A stretch of DNA of 64,000 nt, taken from positions 663,617 to 727,616 of the forward strand of contig NZ_AOGW02000006.1 in assembly GCF_000332495.1 (NCBI RefSeq). Reading direction: 5' to 3'. Shown piece by piece: positions 26,657-36,279 of the stretch (its first letter is position 1; every line of letters begins with the position of its first letter). Source of the stretch: Leptospira terpstrae serovar Hualin str. LT 11-33 = ATCC 700639. Its GTDB lineage: Bacteria > Spirochaetota > Leptospiria > Leptospirales > Leptospiraceae. The notes beneath the pieces were generated by a model. That model did not search any database and was not told the DNA's origin. It saw only the letters and a list, made by a program, of their open reading frames with translations. A program made the translations under genes and the position numbers.

Positions 26657-27544
26657 ATGAAAATCCTTTTTGTTGATGACGAAGAGACAATCCGCGAATT
26701 GTTCTGGGAATACTTCAAAGATGAATTTAATGTCACTCTTGCTTCTGATGGACTAGAAGCACTCACGATCTCAAATCAAAATACATTCGATCTCATTATT
26801 TCTGACATCAGCTTACCAAAATTAAATGGAATCCAATTTATACAAAAACTAAGAGCCGATGGAAACCAAACTCCGTTTTTGGTGATTACCGGCGATAGTG
26901 ACATTCAAATTGCCATTGATGTTTTTCGAATGGGTGCTGTTGATTTTTTTCTTAAACCATTTCGAATGGAAGCCCTCCGTTCTCGCATTAAAAAATTTGA
27001 AAATGCAGATGTAGATTTAACTCTCCTCTTTAATAGCGGTGAGATCATTCAGTTTAGTGCAGATTGTAAAATTAAACTTCGTCCCCAAATCAAAAAATTA
27101 AATTCTTATATTGCATTTATAGTGAAACAAATCTTGAACTCTCCATTGGCGACTCAGGAAGATTTAATTTCCATTAAGATTGTATTGTATGAACTTTTAG
27201 CTAATGCCATTGAACATGGTGTTGCTGGTGTGAGTTATACGGAAAAACAAGAATGTTTAGAAGCAAATGAAGATTATTTTAAGTTAGTTGATTCTCGTTG
27301 TGCAGAGAATAACACTTCTGTGTTCGTGGAAATTTCCATGGATGATGTTGGAATTACAATTGTCATTCGTGACGAAGGAAGTGGATTTGCCGTAAGCCAA
27401 ATTCCTAATCCAGTGGTGAACCCTGCTGCCAACTTAGTAAGTGGAAGAGGGATATTTCTTGCTAAGATGAATATTGATTCCATTGTTTTTAATGAAAAAG
27501 GCAACGAAGTTCGATTTTTCAAAACTTGGCATAAGTTGATGTAG
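26657..27544 (+). CDS. Response regulator with RsbW-like ATPase output domain
   Basis: A 295-residue protein. The receiver domain (1-120) has DDEE, phospho-acceptor Asp50 in IISDISLPKLNG, VITGD and FLKPFRM. The C-terminal domain (about 130-295) is a GHKL ATPase of the HATPase_c_2 / anti-sigma type: LYELLANAIEHG (N-box), VIRDEGSGFAV and SGRGIFLAKM. There is no HisKA helix, so it is not a kinase of the usual kind. It could phosphorylate an STAS protein and be opposed by a SpoIIE phosphatase such as the one at 294-2663. It lies 63 bases after the pseudoprotease gene and may have its own promoter. Confidence 0.88.
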   Translation: MKILFVDDEETIRELFWEYFKDEFNVTLASDGLEALTISNQNTFDLIISDISLPKLNGIQFIQKLRADGNQTPFLVITGDSDIQIAIDVFRMGAVDFFLKPFRMEALRSRIKKFENADVDLTLLFNSGEIIQFSADCKIKLRPQIKKLNSYIAFIVKQILNSPLATQEDLISIKIVLYELLANAIEHGVAGVSYTEKQECLEANEDYFKLVDSRCAENNTSVFVEISMDDVGITIVIRDEGSGFAVSQIPNPVVNPAANLVSGRGIFLAKMNIDSIVFNEKGNEVRFFKTWHKLM

Positions 27545-27546
27545 TC

Positions 27547-29019
27547 TTAAAATTGAACTCCTAAGGAAATATAAAAACGAATGTATTCTTTTTTGGGTTC
27601 TGATTCTGTGAAAGGTTCTGTGATCCAAACACGTGTTTTGTTTGGGTCCATCAGAGTGTAAGATGCACTCAATTGGGCAAATAATTTACCGTAATCATTG
27701 GTTGAAAAACTAAGTTTCCCAATCACTTCGTTTCCTTTTCCGAGTAAAGAATCCGACCGATTGAAAAAGAGATCAGTTCGAAAAAAAGGAAACCAATCCC
27801 AGCCCATTTGAATTCCAAACATACGATTCCCTTTGTTTTCAAAGTTAGGAATGTCTTTAGAGGGAACATCTCGAAATTGTGGTGGATACACCAAATCTAA
27901 CGATTGGTATAAAAGAAAAGAAGAATATCCTCCTAAAACTCGAGGTTCTGCAAAATTAGACGCATAACCATTGCTATTTGAATCTAACCGATCTTTTGTA
28001 TCTTTTTTAGTCACAAGACCTGCTAAAGCAAAACTAAATTTTTCCCCTTGAGAATGAAGGGATAAATATCCCAAGTAGGAATTGGTTGCAATTTTTTCTT
28101 CTGACCACGGATTGGAGGAAGATTTGGATTCTCCCAAAAGTCGAATTCCGACGAGATCAATGGCCCAGGTGTCCCAAAATTTACGTGATTGGAATTCCAT
28201 TCCGCTATAAGAATAACGCCCAGACCTCCTTTGGCCTGAAAGGATTTGCCCATTGGAATTGTGATTCGGGTCGGAATATAAATAATGGAAAAATCGAAAC
28301 TCTTCCCAGAATAATGTTTTTTCGGAACTAATGAGCCCTCCATAAATTTCTCTACGGTAGCCACTCCAAGGAGGCCCAAACCAGTTTTCTAATTCTGGTT
28401 TTGCGTTTAACTGAATTCCTGTTATGCGAAAGCCCGAAGAATGGGAAATTGATACAGATCCATAATTGGCCATCCCGACAAAGAAAAAACCATACCGATC
28501 CAACCTGTTGAAACCACGGCCTACTTCGAATGCCACTTTGATTCCGGAAATTTCTTTGGAAAGAAGTGCTGTAGCTTCGGAATCATAAACAGTGCGAACT
28601 TCCTTATTCACCACTTGGGCTTCCGAGAGAACCACCCTGGGTGCCAAAAGGAATCCTAAATTCCAACCTTGGCCTGCGTAGTAAAAGAGAGTGGGGGTGG
28701 TTAAAATGCCTTGTGTGTAATGACGATTGGCTTTTTCAGAATCCAATCCTCCTTTTTGTGATTGGAACCTACCTCCACTGATGAGCTCTGTTTGAACGCC
28801 AAAACCCGTATTTTCAGAAGCCTTCGGTATCTTTTGAATCCGTTCTCCCACAACCACTCGGCCAAAATTACGATTGGCACGGTCGTCATCCATTACGGAG
28901 TCAGAATAAGACTGGGAGGAAAGAGCAGAAAAAAAAGAAAGAAAGAGAAGAGAAACTATCCCGATACTTGTAGGGATGAAGAAAATACTTTTGAAATACA
29001 GACATGGATTTCTTCTCAT
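27547..29019 (-). CDS. Putative outer-membrane beta-barrel protein
   Basis: A 490-residue exported protein. The N-terminus has a long signal sequence (hydrophobic about 14-34, cleavage near ALSSQS). The mature chain is a series of alternating aromatic and polar strands and ends in YIRFYISLGVQF, with a terminal Phe as expected for outer-membrane barrels. AGAGGG lies four to five bases before ATG 29019, which supports this start. The function is unknown; a porin- or LbtU-like protein is possible. Its first 44 bases overlap the divergent gene at 28976, and its 3' end is two bases from the response regulator stop. Confidence 0.72.
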   Translation of the reverse strand: MRRNPCLYFKSIFFIPTSIGIVSLLFLSFFSALSSQSYSDSVMDDDRANRNFGRVVVGERIQKIPKASENTGFGVQTELISGGRFQSQKGGLDSEKANRHYTQGILTTPTLFYYAGQGWNLGFLLAPRVVLSEAQVVNKEVRTVYDSEATALLSKEISGIKVAFEVGRGFNRLDRYGFFFVGMANYGSVSISHSSGFRITGIQLNAKPELENWFGPPWSGYRREIYGGLISSEKTLFWEEFRFFHYLYSDPNHNSNGQILSGQRRSGRYSYSGMEFQSRKFWDTWAIDLVGIRLLGESKSSSNPWSEEKIATNSYLGYLSLHSQGEKFSFALAGLVTKKDTKDRLDSNSNGYASNFAEPRVLGGYSSFLLYQSLDLVYPPQFRDVPSKDIPNFENKGNRMFGIQMGWDWFPFFRTDLFFNRSDSLLGKGNEVIGKLSFSTNDYGKLFAQLSASYTLMDPNKTRVWITEPFTESEPKKEYIRFYISLGVQF

Positions 29020-29602
29020 TTTCCCTCTTCTGTTGGTTATTTTTTCTTATCAGGAAGCTGACACTCGTTTTTCTCAGGATTTGAGTCGGTTTTTTGAAAA
29101 GACGGACCATAGCAAAGAAGAAGCCGTAATTTATGTTTATTTAACAGAAGTTGAAAAAACGAATTTTTCTGTTCGTCGAAGAAAAGAACTCTCCAGAGCG
29201 ATCGTTCGATTTTCGCAAAAGTTACAATTCCCTGATGGAAATTTGTTAGGTGGATACACACCTAATCCTTCTTTGTTTTTACTCGCTTGGGCAAAAACAA
29301 GATCAGAGTTTCAAAACAATCATGGAGAGGGTTATGGAATTTTACGATTGCCAGAAATTTTTGTTCGGGAATTTGAAATGTCTTCTGGAACTAAAATCAA
29401 TCGAGACTACGATATACAAAACGATTCGATCCAATTGAAAATGGTCATCCTCAAACTAAAGGAATTTCTTGCGGAAGGGAAAACAGTTAAGGATGCTTAT
29501 TTAAAATTATATGGAAACAATGTTTCTCCTCGTGAATGGGAAACATTGGAAACAAACTATAAAAAAATGTATGAGTTTGTCACTTCCGAAAGTAAGCCAT
29601 AA
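28976..29602 (+). CDS. Exported protein of unknown function, head-overlapping the outer-membrane gene
   Basis: A 208-residue protein with an N-terminal hydrophobic segment (about 11-25, signal peptide or anchor). The region LFLLAWAKTRSEFQNNHGEG followed by YGILRLPEIFVREF and a helical C-terminus loosely recalls lysozyme-like transglycosylase folds, but the usual catalytic Glu motif is not convincing. ATG 28976 has GGG directly in front and so a poor ribosome binding site; TTG 28991 is an alternative. The gene overlaps the divergent barrel gene by 44 bases and the convergent flippase gene by 23 bases. Confidence 0.55.
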   Translation: MKKILLKYRHGFLLIFPLLLVIFSYQEADTRFSQDLSRFFEKTDHSKEEAVIYVYLTEVEKTNFSVRRRKELSRAIVRFSQKLQFPDGNLLGGYTPNPSLFLLAWAKTRSEFQNNHGEGYGILRLPEIFVREFEMSSGTKINRDYDIQNDSIQLKMVILKLKEFLAEGKTVKDAYLKLYGNNVSPREWETLETNYKKMYEFVTSESKP

Positions 29603-30857
29603 AATAACCGGTCAAGAGTAACCAAGAAACAATCTGACCAAGAAATAATGAGATCGCGGCACCATTGGCACCCCAATCGGGAATGATCCAATAATCAAAA
29701 ATAGCTCCGAACATGAGTCGGAGTAGTGCAAGTCCCGCCAAAAGCCTTGGTAATCCAAGGGCAAAGAGAGCTGTTCCCAAGGGAGCAAATACCAATTGTA
29801 ATAAAAAGTTTGGGTATAGGATTTTGAATACCGAAATGGAATTGGTATATTTTGTCCCAAATAACAATGTTAAGATGGGTTCTGCGAGTAGAATTCCTGG
29901 TGATAAGGCAACGGCTATCATGCCACCTAAAAAAACTGATTTTTTTAGGACTGTAGGAAATTCTTCAGTGTCAGCAAGTCGAGCTAATTTTGGATAAATG
30001 ATGGAATTAAAAGTAGCTAGAATGATAATGAATCCACTAAACAACTGCAATGCGGTACCATAGTCAGCAACAATTTCCGGAGGATGGAATTGGTTTAAAA
30101 AGAAAATCTCCAACCGATCAGAAAGGATAGCAAATATAGAAGCGCCAAAAGCCCAAAGATTAAAGAGTAAAAGTTTTTTTTCGTTTGTCCGAATCTCCGA
30201 CGATTCTGCGGTGAAAGAAATCTCTTCTTTGCCAAAAAAGAAAAAGAATAAAAATAAAACAAAGATTGGTGCGATACAAAAAATAGCAAGAATGTCCATG
30301 TATGTCAATGGATGGACACTCGACTCAGACAAATAAATTAATAATAAAAGTCTTACTACGTTTGGAAGTGGATTCCATAGAGACAAAGATTTGTATTTAC
30401 GATAAGAGACAAAAAGACTTTCGAAGTAGGAGATAAACGAAATTATTATCCCACCGAATAACAAAAGTAATAAAACAAAATAGTTTTCATCACCAGTAAT
30501 GTAAGCGACCAAACATACTAATGATAAAAATACGAAGGAATAAAATTTGATCCTGAGAGATGCATTGAGTATGGCTCCTGGATTTTCCTTTCTTTCAGCC
30601 ATGGGAGAGATGTATTTAATGAGAGCATTCGGCAGTCCAAATTCTGCGACTGCCAAAACAACAGGTAAAAAACCTAAAAAGTATTGGAGTTTTCCGTTCT
30701 CTGCTTTGCTTAGCAAATTCACGGAATAAATCATAAACACCAAATTGGTGATAGCGGATAAAGCTTTAGAAGTACTGACAAAGAAGGAGTTTTTGAGGAC
30801 TCCTTCTTTCATCAGCTCTACTTTTAGAATCTGAAATATTTTTTTTAATTTTTGCAT
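29580..30857 (-). CDS. Oligosaccharide flippase / polysaccharide biosynthesis membrane protein
   Basis: A 425-residue membrane protein with about 12 predicted helices, in the MVF/MOP superfamily (Wzx-like). The N-terminal part FSVSTSKALSAITNLVFMIY with EFGLPNALIKYISPMAERK is typical of polysaccharide flippases, and a large polar cytoplasmic loop (about 218-230) sits in the middle. It probably flips lipid-linked sugars across the inner membrane, but no glycosyltransferase cluster is adjacent, so the substrate is unknown. It lies three bases after the PAP2 gene in the direction of transcription, so the two are co-transcribed. Confidence 0.85.
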   Translation of the reverse strand: MQKLKKIFQILKVELMKEGVLKNSFFVSTSKALSAITNLVFMIYSVNLLSKAENGKLQYFLGFLPVVLAVAEFGLPNALIKYISPMAERKENPGAILNASLRIKFYSFVFLSLVCLVAYITGDENYFVLLLLLFGGIIISFISYFESLFVSYRKYKSLSLWNPLPNVVRLLLLIYLSESSVHPLTYMDILAIFCIAPIFVLFLFFFFFGKEEISFTAESSEIRTNEKKLLLFNLWAFGASIFAILSDRLEIFFLNQFHPPEIVADYGTALQLFSGFIIILATFNSIIYPKLARLADTEEFPTVLKKSVFLGGMIAVALSPGILLAEPILTLLFGTKYTNSISVFKILYPNFLLQLVFAPLGTALFALGLPRLLAGLALLRLMFGAIFDYWIIPDWGANGAAISLFLGQIVSWLLLTGYFMAYFRK

Positions 30858-30860
30858 GTA

Positions 30861-31883
30861 TTAGTTTTGCAAAAACTTACCTTTTTGGATTTTTTGCAAA
30901 ACCAAAGGAACGAAGAAAACAAGGCCAAATCCTACAACTAAGTAACGGATATATCTCAAAAACAAATCATCTTTCCAAATAGATTTTTTGATAAGAATCC
31001 CTGGCAGTACATAGAGGAACGAGATCACTATGACTAATACTAACGAACGAACAAGAACCGTATTCCAAAAAATGCGGAATTCCTTCGTGCCATAGGAGAA
31101 ACTGAATGGAGGAAGAGACCAATCCAAAAACTCCGGTTTGCTAAATCTTGGATAAAAAAGAATGCCAAGCCAAAAGCCGGCAAGAGCACCGCTCGCCATA
31201 AGCACACCAGACAAACTATGGTGGTGTTCCACAGAAAGAAAAGGGGAATCTAAAACAATTGGGGACAGAGTGATTACAATTCCAAATAGACTCAAAGTGC
31301 GATAGTTTTCTGTATGTAGGAAAGTTTTTATGGATTCCTTAGGATAGAATCGGTTCAGCAAAAGTAAAAGGATTGTTAAATGAATCACACCCAAGGCAAA
31401 ACCTAAACTGACATCTCCTAAATAATGAACTTTAAGATACATTCTGGAAAATGGCATAAAGACAATGATAAGAATGGATAAAATCCGAAACCAAAGTTTT
31501 GGAATTCGAAAAGCTAACAATCCCCAAACGACAACTGCAGAATAAACATGTCCAGAGGGTAAACCAAATGCCTTTTCATCAAATGCTTCGGGGTAAGGAA
31601 AGGGTCTAGGGCTTTCTAGGTAAAATTTTAAAAAGGAAACCATCACCGCAGATGTCAGAAGCCCTAGCGAAAGTTCAAAGGCGAGTTTGGGTCGAAAGTA
31701 AATATAAACAAAAGAAATCAGACCAAGGAAAAAACTACTTCCACCTAAGAAATGGCAGATCGTAGAAATCAAAAGGAAAACTCCACCAAAGGATGGATCC
31801 CAAATATGTAGGGAATCTAAGGTTTGGGAGGAGAACCAAAGGGAGTTCTGTGCAAGAAGGAGTTCTTTCATAGGAATTTCCAT
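30861..31883 (-). CDS. PAP2-family membrane phosphatase
   Basis: A 340-residue multi-pass protein with the three phosphatase motifs: KFYLESPRPFPYP (motif 1), GLPSGHVYSA (motif 2, catalytic His) and SRMYLKVHYLGDVSLGF (motif 3). Such enzymes remove phosphate from lipid phosphates, including undecaprenyl pyrophosphate or phosphatidate. An additional C-terminal membrane half (about 200-335) makes it longer than simple PAP2 proteins. ATG 31883 is listed, but ATG 31871 has GGA seven bases upstream and could be the true start (336 residues). It faces the acyltransferase gene at 31889 and is followed by the flippase gene. Confidence 0.88.
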   Translation of the reverse strand: MEIPMKELLLAQNSLWFSSQTLDSLHIWDPSFGGVFLLISTICHFLGGSSFFLGLISFVYIYFRPKLAFELSLGLLTSAVMVSFLKFYLESPRPFPYPEAFDEKAFGLPSGHVYSAVVVWGLLAFRIPKLWFRILSILIIVFMPFSRMYLKVHYLGDVSLGFALGVIHLTILLLLLNRFYPKESIKTFLHTENYRTLSLFGIVITLSPIVLDSPFLSVEHHHSLSGVLMASGALAGFWLGILFYPRFSKPEFLDWSLPPFSFSYGTKEFRIFWNTVLVRSLVLVIVISFLYVLPGILIKKSIWKDDLFLRYIRYLVVGFGLVFFVPLVLQKIQKGKFLQN

Positions 31884-31888
31884 CTAAG

Positions 31889-32764
31889 ATGAAAATCGAA
31901 CTTGATTTCATAAAGTTTTATTTTGAAATATGTGATGTTTCTATGGATTCAAACCAAAACGCCTCTGATATATTAGAAAGTCTCTTTGTCATTCCCCGGG
32001 AAGTTCCCAAAACCATCCTTCGTAACCTCCTGGAGCTGATTTATGATGTCAAAGTGGCTGGATCAGAAAACATTCCTGAATCCGGTGGGGCCCTCATTAT
32101 ATCCAACCACACAGATTATTTGGACATTCCCGTCCAAGGAGCCTTTGCCGATCGTAAAATTGTCTATTTGGGCAAATATGAACTCTTCCATCCCCAAGAA
32201 GAGATCATGGCCATCATCAATCACAAAAACTCTCCCTTCCAATACCCACCCTTAAGCCTGACAAAACCCGTCATTGAGATATTGTTAAATTCTCTTGGGG
32301 GAGTGGTGAAAAAAAACCTAATCAATTGGGGAAGTATGCCCATCATTCGTAATGCTGCTAAGGATTCGGAAATGGACAAACGCGCGGCTATGGATTACTA
32401 CGAAAAATTGGAAACGTATATGGTGGATCTGATGAAAGAAGGTGAACTCCTTTCAATCTATCCAGAAGGTTCGCGTTCGGAAACTGGAGAATTGCAGTCT
32501 TTCCGAGCGATGGCAGCAAAACTTGCCATCCGCGCTGGGGTTCCGATCATACCTTCCGGAATCGTTGGGGCGACCAATATGTCCAAACCCAAAGCCTTCT
32601 TAACGGGGGATGCATTCAAAACCAAAATTCGCTACCAGATCGGAAAACCTATCCTACCTTCTGAATTTCCCACGGGACCTGAGAAAAAAGCGGCCAAAGA
32701 GCTGACAGAAATTCTGGAAAATCGGGTGCGGGAGCTAATGAAACAGGCGGAATCCATACTTTAG
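31889..32764 (+). CDS. PlsC-like 1-acyl-glycerol-3-phosphate acyltransferase
   Basis: A 291-residue acyltransferase with SNHTDYLDIPVQ (HxxxxD catalytic motif), YPEGSRSETGE (motif III) and GVPIIPSGIVGATN (motif IV). It would acylate lysophosphatidate or a similar glycerolipid at the inner membrane. The N-terminal 50 residues precede the domain and are not conserved in simple PlsC. ATG 31889 is used; the nearest purine-rich stretch (AGGA) is about 13 bases upstream, so ATG 31943 remains possible. It is divergent from the PAP2 gene and precedes icmF by about 100 bases. Confidence 0.88.
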   Translation: MKIELDFIKFYFEICDVSMDSNQNASDILESLFVIPREVPKTILRNLLELIYDVKVAGSENIPESGGALIISNHTDYLDIPVQGAFADRKIVYLGKYELFHPQEEIMAIINHKNSPFQYPPLSLTKPVIEILLNSLGGVVKKNLINWGSMPIIRNAAKDSEMDKRAAMDYYEKLETYMVDLMKEGELLSIYPEGSRSETGELQSFRAMAAKLAIRAGVPIIPSGIVGATNMSKPKAFLTGDAFKTKIRYQIGKPILPSEFPTGPEKKAAKELTEILENRVRELMKQAESIL

Positions 32765-32867
32765 TCTCGACCTTTCGGAAAAAATATGGCATAGTTTCAA
32801 AAGCTATGTCATTCCCGTCACATTTTACAATTGAATCTCCACCAATCATTCTAGAACGTTGTTCTCT

Positions 32868-35800
32868 ATGACGACCGAAATCCTTGCCTACACTCCCCAA
32901 AACAAAATTCGCTTTGTGACGGCGGCCTCTCTCTTTGATGGCCACGATGCTTCGATCAATATTATGCGAAGGATTTTGCAACAGAGTGGGGTGGAAGTGA
33001 TCCACTTGGGACACAACCGGAGTGTTCAAGAAATTGTCCAGTGTGCCATCCAAGAAGACGTGCAAGGAATTGCTATCACCAGTTATCAAGGTGGGCATGT
33101 GGAATACTTTCAATACATGATTGACCTTTTACAAAAGGAAGGGGCGGGTCATATACGCGTGTTTGGTGGTGGTGGTGGAACCATTTTGCCTTCAGAAATT
33201 GAAATCCTTCATAAATATGGTGTGGCTCATATTTATTCGCCTGATGAAGGAAGGACTCTCGGCCTGCAAGGCATGATCAATGATGTGGTCAAAAAATCCG
33301 ATTTTCCTACACCACTATCATTTAACGGAGATTTGGCGTCCCAAATCCAAAAGAAAAATTATTTAGCACTCGGGCAGGCCATCACACAGATGGAATTTTC
33401 TCTCCTGCAAGAAAAAACAAACTACTCCATAAATTTAGAATTTCCCTCACCAAAAAAAACCATTCCTGTTCTAGGAATTACCGGAACAGGTGGTGCAGGT
33501 AAATCTTCTTTGACAGATGAACTGGTTCGTCGTTATCTGCATGACTTTCCAGACCAAACGATCGCTATTTTATCAGTAGATCCATCCAAACGAAAAACAG
33601 GTGGGGCACTCTTGGGTGACCGGATTCGTATGAATTCGATTTTTAATGAAAAAGTGTATATGAGATCCTTTGCGACAAGAGAAGCAAACATTGCCCTCAA
33701 TCGCAGTGTCAAAGGTGCGATTCAAATTTTAAAGTCGGCAGGTTATGACCTCATTATAGTGGAAACAGCAGGGATTGGACAAAGTGATTCAGAAATTACC
33801 GAAGTCGCCGATGTTTCGTTATACGTTATGACACCAGAATATGGTGCAGCCACTCAGTTAGAAAAAATCGATATGATCGATTATGCGGATGTAATTTCCA
33901 TCAACAAATTTGATAAACGAGGAGCTCTCGATGCTCTCCGCGATGTGAAAAAACAATACCAACGTTCTCGTAATTTATTCAACGATCCGATTGATGTGAT
34001 GCCAGTATATGGAACCATCGCATCTCAGTTCCAGGATGCCGGGACAGATGAACTCTATGCACATTTGATTGGTGTTGTAATCACAAAATGCCAATTGGAT
34101 TGGAAATCAAAGTATTTAAAAAACCAAATAGGAAGAGAAGCATCAGTAGTCCTTCCTCCAGACCGTGTTCGGTATTTGACAGAAATCAAAGAAGAAATTG
34201 ATCGTAATGCAGATTGGATTGCAAAAGAAGCGGAGACGGCAAGATCCGCCTATCAATTGAAAGGTGCGATATCCATTCTTTCTAAAAAAGGAAAACAAAC
34301 TACAGAATTAGAATCCGAATACCAACTCTTGTGGGATTCCTTATCTGCGGATTCAAGAAACATTCTGGATACCTGGTTAGAAAAAATAGAATCCTTTCGT
34401 AAGGAACAGTATTCTTATTTTGTCCGTGGCAAAGAAATCAAAGTAGATAATTATACTGTTTCTTTAAGTCACTTAAAAATTCCAAAAATTGCCACACCCC
34501 GTTTTGTAGATTGGGGGGATATTTTACAATGGTCTTACCAAGAAAACTTTCCCGGATTTTTTCCCTATACAGCAGGTGTGTATCCGTACAAACGAAGTGG
34601 AGAAGATCCAACTCGAATGTTTGCTGGAGAAGGTGGGCCAGAAAGAACGAACCGTCGTTTCCATTATTTGAGTTCTGGAATGCCTGCAAAACGTTTGTCT
34701 ACTGCATTCGACTCAGTTACGTTATACGGGGAAGATCCAGATATTCGGCCTGATATTTATGGCAAAATTGGAAACTCCGGTGTGAACGTAGCCACTCTCG
34801 ATGATGCCAAAAAACTTTACTCTGGATTTGATCTTTGTGATCCATCCACTTCTGTATCGATGACGATCAATGGACCTGCGCCCATGGTTCTTGCCTTCTT
34901 TTTGAATGCAGCCATCGATCAGGCATGTGAAAAGTACATTCGAGCCGAAGGCAAAACTGATGAGATAAAAGCAAAAATCAAAAAAATATATGAATCCAAA
35001 GGACAATCGGTTCCAAGTTTTGATGGGCCTTTACCGGAAACTAACGATGGTTTGGGGCTACTTTTGCTAGGAGCGACTGGTGATGAAGTTTTACCATTGG
35101 AAGTTTATGCAAAACTAAAAAAGGATGCTCTATCGCAAGTACGCGGAACAGTACAAGCAGACATTCTAAAAGAAGACCAAGCCCAAAATACTTGTATTTT
35201 CTCCACAGAATTTGCTTTAAAAATGATGGGGGACATCCAACAACATTTCATTCAAAATGCCGTTCGAAATTTTTATTCGGTTTCGATTAGTGGGTATCAT
35301 ATTGCTGAGGCAGGTGCCAATCCTATCACCCAAGTTGCATTTACGCTCGCCAATGGGTTTACATATGTAGAATATTATTTAAGTCGAGGAATGGACATCA
35401 ATGAGTTTGCTCCAAACCTTTCTTTCTTTTTTTCAAATGGAATCGATCCTGAATATTCTGTGATTGGTCGAGTAGCAAGAAGGATTTGGGCTAAAGCTAT
35501 GAAGTTCAAATATCGTGCGAATGAACGTTCCCAAATGTTAAAATACCATATCCAAACTTCGGGTCGGTCACTCCACTCACAAGAAATTGATTTTAATGAT
35601 ATTAGAACCACACTACAGGCGTTATATGCAATTTATGACAATTGTAATTCACTACATACCAATGCATATGATGAGGCAATTACGACACCAACGGAAGAAT
35701 CGGTTCGCCGTGCTGTTGCTATCCAACTGATCATCAATCGTGAGTTAGGTCTTGCTAAAAATGAAAATCCATTACAAGGTGCCTTTATCATTGAAGAACT

Positions 35801-36242
35801 TACGAACTTAGTGGAAGAGGCTATCTTAACGGAATTCAACCGATTGACGGAAAGGGGCGGAGTGCTTGGTGCGATGGAGAGAATGTACCAAAGGAATAAA
35901 ATCCAAGAAGAATCCCTTCATTATGAAACTTTAAAACATACGGGTGAATATCCTATCATCGGTGTGAATACATTTTTAAACAGTAAGGGATCGCCCACTG
36001 TCATCCCAGGGGAAGTCATTCGTTCGACAGATGAGGAGAAACAACTACAAATTGGAAATTTAAAGGCGTTTCAAAAACGAAATGAAGTCAAAACAGATGA
36101 TGCCATTACAAAATTAAAACAAGTGGCTCGTGCAAAAGAAAATATCTTTCACGAGTTACTGGAAACAGTGAAAGTGGCGTCCTTAGGGCAGATCTCTCAT
36201 GCTTTGTATGAAGTGGGAGGTCAGTACCGCCGTAACATGTAA
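32868..36242 (+). CDS. icmF: Fused isobutyryl-CoA mutase IcmF (B12 domain + MeaI GTPase + mutase)
   Basis: A 1124-residue adenosylcobalamin enzyme that interconverts isobutyryl-CoA and butyryl-CoA. The order is the IcmF order: an N-terminal B12-binding domain (1-140) with [11 protein letters not shown], a G-protein chaperone domain (about 200-470) with Walker [23 protein letters not shown] and the base motif NKFD, then the mutase barrel (about 540-1124) with [20 protein letters not shown]. The frame opens at TTG 32859; ATG 32868 is preferred, although no strong ribosome binding site is visible for either. The GTPase part loads or protects the cofactor. The enzyme fits branched-chain amino acid or fatty acid carbon flow. 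Confidence 0.95.
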   Translation: MTTEILAYTPQNKIRFVTAASLFDGHDASINIMRRILQQSGVEVIHLGHNRSVQEIVQCAIQEDVQGIAITSYQGGHVEYFQYMIDLLQKEGAGHIRVFGGGGGTILPSEIEILHKYGVAHIYSPDEGRTLGLQGMINDVVKKSDFPTPLSFNGDLASQIQKKNYLALGQAITQMEFSLLQEKTNYSINLEFPSPKKTIPVLGITGTGGAGKSSLTDELVRRYLHDFPDQTIAILSVDPSKRKTGGALLGDRIRMNSIFNEKVYMRSFATREANIALNRSVKGAIQILKSAGYDLIIVETAGIGQSDSEITEVADVSLYVMTPEYGAATQLEKIDMIDYADVISINKFDKRGALDALRDVKKQYQRSRNLFNDPIDVMPVYGTIASQFQDAGTDELYAHLIGVVITKCQLDWKSKYLKNQIGREASVVLPPDRVRYLTEIKEEIDRNADWIAKEAETARSAYQLKGAISILSKKGKQTTELESEYQLLWDSLSADSRNILDTWLEKIESFRKEQYSYFVRGKEIKVDNYTVSLSHLKIPKIATPRFVDWGDILQWSYQENFPGFFPYTAGVYPYKRSGEDPTRMFAGEGGPERTNRRFHYLSSGMPAKRLSTAFDSVTLYGEDPDIRPDIYGKIGNSGVNVATLDDAKKLYSGFDLCDPSTSVSMTINGPAPMVLAFFLNAAIDQACEKYIRAEGKTDEIKAKIKKIYESKGQSVPSFDGPLPETNDGLGLLLLGATGDEVLPLEVYAKLKKDALSQVRGTVQADILKEDQAQNTCIFSTEFALKMMGDIQQHFIQNAVRNFYSVSISGYHIAEAGANPITQVAFTLANGFTYVEYYLSRGMDINEFAPNLSFFFSNGIDPEYSVIGRVARRIWAKAMKFKYRANERSQMLKYHIQTSGRSLHSQEIDFNDIRTTLQALYAIYDNCNSLHTNAYDEAITTPTEESVRRAVAIQLIINRELGLAKNENPLQGAFIIEELTNLVEEAILTEFNRLTERGGVLGAMERMYQRNKIQEESLHYETLKHTGEYPIIGVNTFLNSKGSPTVIPGEVIRSTDEEKQLQIGNLKAFQKRNEVKTDDAITKLKQVARAKENIFHELLETVKVASLGQISHALYEVGGQYRRNM

Positions 36243-36279
36243 ACAGAGGAAAGGGTAGTACGCTACCCTTGGTGACTTT

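Noticed and set aside
33160..33185. Run of GGT codons that looks like a microsatellite
   Set aside because: It encodes the Gly-rich loop of the B12-binding domain of IcmF, which is conserved in that family.
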